Under the pieces are notes generated by a model. The model did not search any database. It was given only the letters and a program-made list of their open reading frames with translations, and had not been told where the DNA came from. Below are positions 54,560 through 61,455 of a stretch of 64,000 bases of DNA, one piece after another (position 1 is the first letter of the stretch; each line of letters begins with the position of its first letter). Both the position numbers and the translations under genes were made by a program. Origin of the DNA: a bacterium (GTDB taxonomy: Bacteria; Cyanobacteriota; Vampirovibrionia; Obscuribacterales; Obscuribacteraceae); the NCBI GenBank assembly GCA_018062085.1, contig JAGOSY010000008.1:1-64000 (forward strand), in the 5' to 3' direction.

Positions 54560-54568
54560 GCTAGTTGC

Positions 54569-56275
54569 TCATGTTCTTGTTCTTGTTTCAGTTTCTGTTC
54601 TGGTTTTGATTTCGGTCTTTGCCAAAATCAATTTAGCTGCTTCTACTCCATGATACTGAGCCTCTTCGAAGTTGGAAATGCCCGACATATCTGAATGGGC
54701 AAAGTATATATTGCCCCTTGTTTCTTTCATTGACTGCCTTGATTCGCCCCAGATTTCGTTTACTGATGGTCTAACCATGCCGTGCCCCCAGGGCCAGAGA
54801 TCGATTGAAATAATGTCGTTGGCTATACCCGGATGCATTTTCTCTAGATCTTTCACTATAGACCTCGACCAATCTTCTGCTCTGGCAGCGTATAGAGCAT
54901 TGCGCGCTAGCTTTGGTTCTTGCTGTGATAAAGGGAAATAATAAGTGATTACCGAAGGTTTGAATCTAGTAGTTATTTCTTGGTGATTTGCCACCACATA
55001 GCCAAGAGATTGGCTGTAATAGCTAACATTGTCCCAGGCTGGCAGAGTCCCCTGACTTGCGGGGAGGTGTTTTAGACTGATGTTTGCTACCATCCAGGGG
55101 GCATATGTTGGAGCATAAGTAGGTTCATATTTAGGTGAAGTCACAGGTATCAGGCGATTGGCAATGAAGCGCGGCGTGGCGAGAACGACAAAGTCTGATT
55201 CTATGGCCGAAAATTGATTGCTCTGGGTATTGAGATAGGTGGTCAATATTTTCCCTCCGACTTCTTCTCTTATCTCAGTAGCGAGAGCATTGATCTGAAT
55301 ATTTTCACTGATTTGTTCCTTCAGTTTCTCCACCAGAAAACCATTACCTTGCGGCCAGGTCAGCACGGCATTTTGCTCTGAATTTGCGGCCGTGCCTCGA
55401 CGTCCAGCAAAGTAGTGAATGCCGGCCCAAGCCGAGACAAACTCAGCTGTTGAGCCATAGTCATCTCTACAGCAATAATCAACATACCAAAGCAGTGGTT
55501 TGCTGGTAAATTGGTGGTTTTTGAGCCATTGAGCCATTGAAATTTTGTCGAGATCTCTGAATTGTTTGTCTTGCGAACTAAGATCTAGAGGGATAGCAAA
55601 GGCTGGTTGATCGTCACTCCCCTTAGCTTGGCGGAACGCGACCATTTGCTCAAAAAAACGACTGATGTCATCGCTCTCACTCTTTTGCAGCCCGCGTTTG
55701 GGCACAAGCCCATCGTGAAAGGCCCCGTCTTTGAAGAGCCTGTCTTGTGGCTGATGGCAGAGCATTAGTTCGTCGTAAATGGGCTCAGCCGAAGAGTCGT
55801 AACCTTGAATTATTTTGAGTTCTTCAAAGAGTTGGCGTACATATTTAGATTCTGAATTGGCAATCGGAACATAGTGTGCGCCCCAAGGATAAGCACTAAT
55901 TTGATTTTTTCCTGAAGCTGAGTTGCCGCCTACTTCTGGTTCTAAATCAAGTATCAAGAAATCTGTAAGGCCTTGTTTCTTTAGCCACCAAGCTGCAGAT
56001 AGGCCGGCCATGCCGCCACCAATTATGGTGACTGTTGTTTTGTTGGTTTTACTGATTGGCCCAACTCTTTGCTTGTCTCGCAGCAGGTGGCCAAGCTTTT
56101 GCGACGGTCCTAATATTCGACAAGGAAAATTTGGTCTTAACTTTGTTGATTGCTCAAACTTGCCAAGCAAATCGGAGCTAAATTTAGACTCGGCTAGAAA
56201 TTTTGCAGCAGCCGCAGAGAGACCCAAGGCTGCTAGTAATTTGAGGAATGCTGCTCGACTAATGGGCGTCGACAT
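54569..56275 (-). CDS. FAD-dependent amine-oxidase-like protein with signal sequence
   Basis: Start at ATG 56275, 568 residues, chosen because GAGTGGAGCGA precedes it and it overlaps the end of the upstream gene by 17 bases; the frame could extend to 56365. The N-terminus (SRAAFLKLLAALGLSAAAAK) looks like an export signal with one Arg rather than a full twin-Arg motif. FAD-binding Rossmann site VTIIGGGMAGLSAAWWLKKQ, then LDLEPEVGGNSASGKNQISA, as in flavin amine oxidases. Middle part YVDYCCRDDYGSTAEFVSAW may line the substrate site. The C-terminus has GNIYFAHSDMSGISNFEEAQ, the second FAD contact. Placed next to an aminopropyltransferase, a polyamine or aminated substrate is plausible (inference). 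Confidence 0.85.
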   Translation of the reverse strand: MSTPISRAAFLKLLAALGLSAAAAKFLAESKFSSDLLGKFEQSTKLRPNFPCRILGPSQKLGHLLRDKQRVGPISKTNKTTVTIIGGGMAGLSAAWWLKKQGLTDFLILDLEPEVGGNSASGKNQISAYPWGAHYVPIANSESKYVRQLFEELKIIQGYDSSAEPIYDELMLCHQPQDRLFKDGAFHDGLVPKRGLQKSESDDISRFFEQMVAFRQAKGSDDQPAFAIPLDLSSQDKQFRDLDKISMAQWLKNHQFTSKPLLWYVDYCCRDDYGSTAEFVSAWAGIHYFAGRRGTAANSEQNAVLTWPQGNGFLVEKLKEQISENIQINALATEIREEVGGKILTTYLNTQSNQFSAIESDFVVLATPRFIANRLIPVTSPKYEPTYAPTYAPWMVANISLKHLPASQGTLPAWDNVSYYSQSLGYVVANHQEITTRFKPSVITYYFPLSQQEPKLARNALYAARAEDWSRSIVKDLEKMHPGIANDIISIDLWPWGHGMVRPSVNEIWGESRQSMKETRGNIYFAHSDMSGISNFEEAQYHGVEAAKLILAKTEIKTRTETETRTRT

Positions 56276-57767
56276 ATTCGCTCCACTCTGATTCAAATAA
56301 GTGTACCAGAGACTGGTTATTGAGTTTGTTGATAGCGCTGCTTGTCGGCAGCATATCTGGTGCAAAACAAAGCATTTGAGCGACAGTGTCGTTGTTGACG
56401 TAGCGTAAATGTTTGGGATACTGCTCTTGAGTTGCCGCTTTGAATGGTGTCAGGGAACCAATTACATATCCCCAGTCGCCAAAGGCTGGAACATAGGCAT
56501 GATAGGGAGTGGTATTGAAGCCCACTGAGGCAATGGTTTTTTCAACGCACCAGAAAGAATTTTTTGCATAAAATGGTGATGTGCTTTGCACAACTATCAT
56601 GCCTTCAGGCTTCATCACTTTCTTCAGCGCACGATAGAAAGTATCGCTGTAAAGCTTCCCCAGTGAGTAGTTACTCGGATCTGGAAAGTCAACTACCGCT
56701 AGATCAAACTTTTGCGGAGTGCTTCGCAGCCAGACGAAAGCGTCGTCGATAACTATTTTTACTTTGCCGCTATTCAACGAATTTTGATTCAAGTGTGTCA
56801 AGACTTCTTGGCTCTTAAATAGTTCGGTCATAGCCTTATCTAAGTCAACCAGAGTAATAGAGCGCACAGTAGGGTATTTGAGAATTTCTCTGACAGCGAG
56901 GCCATCGCCTCCGCCGAGCACAAGGATATCTTGAGGTTTTGTCAGGCTGGCCATGGCTGGGTGAATTAAGGCCTCATGATAGCGGTATTCGTCGCGAGAG
57001 CTGAACTGTAAGTTGCCATTCAGAAATAGCCGTAAATCTTTGGTATTGCCGGTTAGAACTATGCGTTGGTAGGGGGTTGTTGTTGAGTAAATTACAGGAT
57101 CTTGATACGTCGCTGATTCGGCTATGCCCATCAATCTCTCTGAGAATGCAAAGCCTGCTACGAGCACCACAATCAAAATAAACGCTGTCGACCTTAATGA
57201 ATTGCGCCAGGGCAGCTCTTCTCTAAACAAGTGAATGGTCCATAGCGCCACTCCCAGATTGAAAAGACCGAATAAAAAAGATGTCCGCATCAAGCCGAGG
57301 TAGGGCACAAGCAAGAGCGGAAACAGCAGCGATGCCAGCAGGGCGCCAACATAGTCGAAGGTGAAAATCTGTGACACTAGGTCTTTGAATTCGAGTCTTT
57401 GCTGGAGAATTCGCATGAGAAGCGGTATTTCAAGTCCGACTAAAATACCAATAATTGAAACTAGGCTATAAAGCAAAATGCGGAAATTATCAATGTGATT
57501 GAACATCAGGAAGAGCAATGTAGCTGAAGCCCCGCCAATAAGTCCGATCAATAGCTCTACTTGAACAAAGGTCAGGGCGATATTTTTCTCAATGTATTTA
57601 GAGAGAAAGGAACCGACGCCCATTGAAAATAGGTAGACGCCAATTACAGTTGAGAATTGAGTGATTGAGTCTCCTAGTAGGTAGCTCGCTATAGTTCCGG
57701 CAATCAGTTCGTAAACTAGACCGCAGGTCGATATGACAAATACGGTTATGAGCAGAGCGTATGTCAA
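56259..57767 (-). CDS. speE: Membrane-anchored spermidine-synthase-like aminopropyltransferase
   Basis: TTG 57767 is the likely start (5 bases after the DUF350 stop), giving 502 residues; upstream codons in frame overlap the DUF350 gene. The N-terminal ~210 residues hold about seven membrane helices (CGLVYELIAGTIASYLLGDS, VGLEIPLLMRIL). The C-terminal half is a spermidine-synthase fold: LFLNGNLQFSSRDEYRYHEA, VLGGGDGLAVREILKYP (SAM/dcSAM site) and VVDFPDPSNYSLGKLYSDTF, in which the catalytic Asp pair is kept. Such fusions occur in cyanobacteria and others and may act on substrates other than putrescine. Reaction by-product would be methylthioadenosine, feeding MtnA. Confidence 0.88.
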   Translation of the reverse strand: MTYALLITVFVISTCGLVYELIAGTIASYLLGDSITQFSTVIGVYLFSMGVGSFLSKYIEKNIALTFVQVELLIGLIGGASATLLFLMFNHIDNFRILLYSLVSIIGILVGLEIPLLMRILQQRLEFKDLVSQIFTFDYVGALLASLLFPLLLVPYLGLMRTSFLFGLFNLGVALWTIHLFREELPWRNSLRSTAFILIVVLVAGFAFSERLMGIAESATYQDPVIYSTTTPYQRIVLTGNTKDLRLFLNGNLQFSSRDEYRYHEALIHPAMASLTKPQDILVLGGGDGLAVREILKYPTVRSITLVDLDKAMTELFKSQEVLTHLNQNSLNSGKVKIVIDDAFVWLRSTPQKFDLAVVDFPDPSNYSLGKLYSDTFYRALKKVMKPEGMIVVQSTSPFYAKNSFWCVEKTIASVGFNTTPYHAYVPAFGDWGYVIGSLTPFKAATQEQYPKHLRYVNNDTVAQMLCFAPDMLPTSSAINKLNNQSLVHLFESEWSEYVDAH

Positions 57768-57772
57768 GTTGG

Positions 57773-57991
57773 CTACCCGTGAATCGCAGCGGCGATTATG
57801 TTGCCCACCGCTATCATCATTGCCGCTAGTGTGATTGCTAGAGGCAGGTTCTTTTCGACGACAATGTCCTTCCACATGTCTCCAGGGGTGAGCATGTCAA
57901 ATACTTTTGTTGACAAACAGAGAATACCGATACCGAGCGTTGAATACACCACTGCTGCTAGTACATATTTGACTGTTAGAACTTGTTCCAC
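57773..57991 (-). CDS. DUF350 small membrane protein
   Basis: A 72-residue protein with two membrane helices (YVLAAVVYSTLGIGILCLST and PLAITLAAMMIAVGNIIAAA) joined by a charged loop (DMWKDIVVEKN). This is the DUF350 unit, half of the usual duplicated YjfL-type protein. DUF350 genes are known companions of spermidine-synthase-like, DUF4178 and PspA-related genes. Here it sits between a 46-residue membrane protein and the speE-like gene, with gaps of 57 and 5 bases. Confidence 0.88.
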   Translation of the reverse strand: MEQVLTVKYVLAAVVYSTLGIGILCLSTKVFDMLTPGDMWKDIVVEKNLPLAITLAAMMIAVGNIIAAAIHG

Positions 57992-58048
57992 TTTTCTCTC
58001 CTAATTTTTTTGCTTATTTCACTTTTGACTATTTTACTTGTGCCTACT

Positions 58049-58189
58049 CTACTTGTGATAATGACTACCAGGGCCTGTTGGTCTAGCACCACTAATGGCC
58101 CAAGGATCGATAATTTTCCAACTCCTCATGCCCGCATAAACAAACAGTGCGCAGAGAAGAATGCCTGTAACTAAATAGAACCGCGTCAT
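58049..58189 (-). CDS. 46-residue single-pass membrane protein in the DUF4178-DUF350 operon
   Basis: A short frame from ATG 58189, preceded by AAGAGGACTTAAGAA (good ribosome binding site), to TAG 58049. The product has one N-terminal membrane helix (FYLVTGILLCALFVYAGM) and a short polar tail with DPWAISGARPTGPGSHYHK. The tail ends in a Pro/Gly turn and His-Tyr-His-Lys. It fills the only gap in an otherwise tightly packed operon, with 36 bases before and 57 after, and its codon use is like its neighbours. Function unknown, probably a membrane partner of DUF350 or DUF4178. Confidence 0.75.
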   Translation of the reverse strand: MTRFYLVTGILLCALFVYAGMRSWKIIDPWAISGARPTGPGSHYHK

Positions 58190-58225
58190 TTCTTAAGTCC
58201 TCTTTTATGATCATTGACTGCCGCA

Positions 58226-59638
58226 CTAATCGCTGTCTGAGTAGCTCTCTGGGTCTGGGTAGGGACTGAAGTCACTATTTGACCAACGGGCTGCTTCTAC
58301 ACTATGCATGGCGGCGAAGGAATAAAGTGGTATTAGGCATAGTCCGAACAAAGTCCACCAGTAGTTGTCGTAAATTGGACAATCGCGAACAACAGTAACA
58401 GAAAATTGTTGCTGCCGAGTTTGTGTGAAGTCACCACTTTCGGTATCAATATTGATGTAATACTTTCCCGGTGGAATGGACGAGATGCCGAGTTGAGCGG
58501 TATTGCTTCCTTCTGACCAGAAGCCGTCACTATCGGTACCAGAATAATATTCTACTGACTTTTCAAAGGGGTAAGTTGTGCCATCAGTGTCGTTTACTAG
58601 TTCTCCTGAAACATAGAACCAACTGTTGCTGACCGGAGCACTGAGAGTAATCACGGCGTTGGTTGTTTTATCGCCCATAGAGAAAACTGGCGTAGTAATG
58701 TCGGCTTTCTTACTATTGGTAATAAATGTGCCGTCGTATTGGAGAACGGTTTGTTGTGAGGCTATGCTCGTAAAGTAAAATTGGGCGCAGGTAATGAAAA
58801 TGACAAATATGGCTAAGAGGGTGCCAATTTGAGTGCAAGCTTTAAGCTCTGTTGGTGGTTTTGTTGCCGGCACTCCGCTTTGAGCAGGAAATTTATCTGC
58901 GACTTTGAAAGCTTCGTGTATCTCTTTGGCATCTAAGTATTCAGCCAAGCTCCAGACAATTTCCTTGCCGTCTTTCTCAGCTGACAGCATTTGTGGCGGG
59001 TCGATAAAATCAGCAGTGAGATTAGAGGAGCCCACCGTTACTCGCCAATAAAATTCTCCCAAAACATACTTTACTTTAGCTGTGCCGTAGTTGAAGATTT
59101 GATAGTTTTTGCCGTCTAGCTTTGCCAGTTGGCCTTTTGCTGGATACTGATTGATGTTTTTGGCATCGGGTTTGCGCTTTATCGTGCGCACAAAGTTCCA
59201 GTGACCTCTGTCTTCTACCAGCCAGCGGTAGCCGTAGTAGGGATTAAACAATAAATATTCCGACCAAAAGTAATGGCTGGCTGTATCTTCGCGCACAAGA
59301 AAGCCAATTACTTCCCAGTTTTTTTCTTTGAGCTTACCCCTTGCTCCAAGCGGAATACATGGTTTGAAAAGAGCGGTTCTACCAACATAGGTAGAAAGTA
59401 TTCGGTAGTTTTCGCTGGTGACGTCAATAGTCGAATTGCAACTACTGCAGACCACCGCCATGGTGGCACCAGGATACTTTATCGTCACGGAGGCGCCACA
59501 AGCGGTACAGGCAAACATCTTGGCTGTTGGCTTAGGCGCTGCTGGCTCTTTTGCGGGCACATTTGAATCTGCAGTTTCAGCCTGTGTGGCTTCTCCTTTC
59601 CCCGAGTCTTCGTTACCGGCCCCTTCGTTACCAGCCAT
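58226..59638 (-). CDS. DUF4178 protein with zinc ribbon and two membrane helices
   Basis: A 470-residue protein. After an acidic disordered N-terminus, residues ~43-70 form a zinc ribbon (FACTACGASVTIKYPG ... VVCSSC). The DUF4178 domain covers ~85-235 (GKLKEKNWEVIGFLVREDTA, YLLFNPYYGYRWLVEDRGHW). A first membrane helix at ~273-297 (GTLLAIFVIFITCAQFYFTS) leads to an outer beta-rich domain of ~130 residues (LSAPVSNSWFYVSGELVND, PPGKYYINIDTESGD). A second helix at ~427-450 returns the chain to the cytoplasm. The start overlaps the previous gene by 11 bases. Confidence 0.88.
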   Translation of the reverse strand: MAGNEGAGNEDSGKGEATQAETADSNVPAKEPAAPKPTAKMFACTACGASVTIKYPGATMAVVCSSCNSTIDVTSENYRILSTYVGRTALFKPCIPLGARGKLKEKNWEVIGFLVREDTASHYFWSEYLLFNPYYGYRWLVEDRGHWNFVRTIKRKPDAKNINQYPAKGQLAKLDGKNYQIFNYGTAKVKYVLGEFYWRVTVGSSNLTADFIDPPQMLSAEKDGKEIVWSLAEYLDAKEIHEAFKVADKFPAQSGVPATKPPTELKACTQIGTLLAIFVIFITCAQFYFTSIASQQTVLQYDGTFITNSKKADITTPVFSMGDKTTNAVITLSAPVSNSWFYVSGELVNDTDGTTYPFEKSVEYYSGTDSDGFWSEGSNTAQLGISSIPPGKYYINIDTESGDFTQTRQQQFSVTVVRDCPIYDNYWWTLFGLCLIPLYSFAAMHSVEAARWSNSDFSPYPDPESYSDSD

Positions 59639-60254
59639 CTATACGCCTCAAATTTTTGAATTGAAGATCGTCAAAGTCTACGTATGTGCCAAGGAACACT
59701 CTATTTTCTTTCTCGGCACGTTCGATGGTTGCCATTTCGTCTTCAAAACCGGTTAAGTCAATGCTTTCTGATTTGCGCCCCTGTAGCGCATTGAAGGGTA
59801 ATTCACCTTCGCTATATAGACACTTCACTTTGCGAATGTCTTCTATTTCGTAAATGCCATACTTGCCAAAATCGACTGCTTTTCCGGGATGGAGGTTTCC
59901 TACTGGTGGCACCATGTCAAAGCAGGGGAAGCACACGGCATAGAAACCTTGTGCTTCCGCCAGCCAACCAGTTTTTTCGTCGGCAAAATAGGTAAACCAT
60001 TCATTCCAAAAGCCTTCGTCATAGCCCACTTTCATGCGCCCGACTACTTCAAACTTTTGCCCTTTATACATGCCTGTGGTGCCAATCTGAATGGGAGTGA
60101 GATCATCTAGAAGTTCAGCCACTTGGCCAATCTTGTCGAGATCCATCCCTTGACGAACAAGACTGGCCTTGCAGAACGAACAGACGGCAAAAACTGATAC
60201 TTTTGATTGAAAGTTTACGTTTGCCCCACAGGAAGGACAACTCAGTGTAAGCAT
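59628..60254 (-). CDS. DUF4178 protein with N-terminal zinc ribbon, cytoplasmic
   Basis: A 208-residue protein. Zinc ribbon LSCPSCGANVNFQSKVSVFA with the second pair VCSFCKASL, then one DUF4178 domain (IQIGTTGMYKGQKFEVVGRM, NEWFTYFADEKTGWLAEAQG). No membrane segment. It is the soluble half-brother of the next gene. The ATG is directly joined to the TAA of the SPFH gene (TAAATG), so translation is coupled. Confidence 0.88.
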   Translation of the reverse strand: MLTLSCPSCGANVNFQSKVSVFAVCSFCKASLVRQGMDLDKIGQVAELLDDLTPIQIGTTGMYKGQKFEVVGRMKVGYDEGFWNEWFTYFADEKTGWLAEAQGFYAVCFPCFDMVPPVGNLHPGKAVDFGKYGIYEIEDIRKVKCLYSEGELPFNALQGRKSESIDLTGFEDEMATIERAEKENRVFLGTYVDFDDLQFKNLRRIDGW

Positions 60255-61247
60255 TTAGGAAATACTCTTGAGTAGCTCTGCCTTTTTAGCGTCAAATTCT
60301 TCTTGGGTTAATATGCCTTTGCTGACAAGACCATGCAGTTTTTCTAGCTTGGCGTAAACATCTTCACTACTTGCGTTAGCACCCATGCCTTGTCCTAGAC
60401 CACCAAGAGCTTGACCCATGGTCTGACCAATCACGGCTCCCATTCCTAGCCCTACGCCTGCACCTGCTAAGCCACCAGGGTTATTGGCTGCCGCTGAAAT
60501 ACTATCAGCGGCTTGGAAATTTGCGTATTTTTTCAAGTCGCCTACAAGGTTCATCTGTGATTGTTTGTCGAGGTACTCTTGTAATTCTTCTGGCAAGGTG
60601 ACGCTCTGCACTAAGAAGGTGTTGAGCTTGAGGCCGTATTGCAAGAAAGGCAGGTCAAGTTCTGATTTAAGCTGCTCTGAAAACTTTTGTTGATTGGCGG
60701 CCATATCGAGAAAGGCGGTGTCAGCTTGCCCCAATTTTGTCGCTATTTGGGTCAATATCATTGAACGCAACTGGCCGTCTAATTCGCTGGTTGTATAGAC
60801 TTGACGAGTACCGCTGATTTTTTGATGGAAGGTATTTGGCTCTTCTATTTGATAAGAGAATGTCCCAAAGGCACGCAAGCGAATTACACCGAACTCTTTA
60901 TCGCGAATAGCAATAGGGGTCTGTGTGCCCCAACGCTGATCGATTTGTTCGCGGGTAGAAAAGAAATATACTTCTGACTTGAAAGGCGATTTAAAGGCCT
61001 TATCCCAGTTCATCAGAGTAGTTAGTATTGGCAAATTCTGGGTGTTGAGGGTGTAGCGACCCGGACCAAAGTGGTCGGCCACGTTGCCTTCGTTGACAAA
61101 TAGTGCCATTTGCGAATCGCGTACGGTCAGTTGTGCGCCAGTTTGAATTTCTTTGTCGAGAGTAGGAAAGCGATAGGCGAGCACGCCGTCACTTTCTTCG
61201 GTCCATTCAATAACTTCGATAAACTGCTTTTTGAAAATGTCTAACAT
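60255..61247 (-). CDS. SPFH/virion-core (YdjI-like) protein with C-terminal SHOCT motif
   Basis: A 330-residue protein. Residues ~20-225 form an SPFH/band-7-like domain (VLAYRFPTLDKEIQTGAQLT, FVNEGNVADHFGPGRYTLNT, DFAFGVIRLRAFGTFSYQI-like strands). A Gly-rich stretch (~255-295) follows and the end is a SHOCT motif (LVSKGILTQEEFDAKKAELL). Bacillus YdjI has this architecture and works with the PspA-like protein YdjF and zinc-ribbon YdjG in membrane stress. First gene of the operon here; the gap upstream is 208 bases. Confidence 0.9.
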   Translation of the reverse strand: MLDIFKKQFIEVIEWTEESDGVLAYRFPTLDKEIQTGAQLTVRDSQMALFVNEGNVADHFGPGRYTLNTQNLPILTTLMNWDKAFKSPFKSEVYFFSTREQIDQRWGTQTPIAIRDKEFGVIRLRAFGTFSYQIEEPNTFHQKISGTRQVYTTSELDGQLRSMILTQIATKLGQADTAFLDMAANQQKFSEQLKSELDLPFLQYGLKLNTFLVQSVTLPEELQEYLDKQSQMNLVGDLKKYANFQAADSISAAANNPGGLAGAGVGLGMGAVIGQTMGQALGGLGQGMGANASSEDVYAKLEKLHGLVSKGILTQEEFDAKKAELLKSIS

Positions 61248-61455
61248 TGAATCCCACCTAGTTCAGAAAGGGGAAGAAATACAGAAAGAGAAGGAATAAA
61301 GGGATGCCTATTGTCGCTATTGCTATTACAACTACTGTCTACTGCAGCTATGTTACATGGTCAAATGCCTTATATAAGTTGAAAAGTACAAATTAGTTTA
61401 GGATTTCAAGTGGGCGACTCGGTAGTCTAATTGGCTGCCCAGTAAGCAGGCATAT

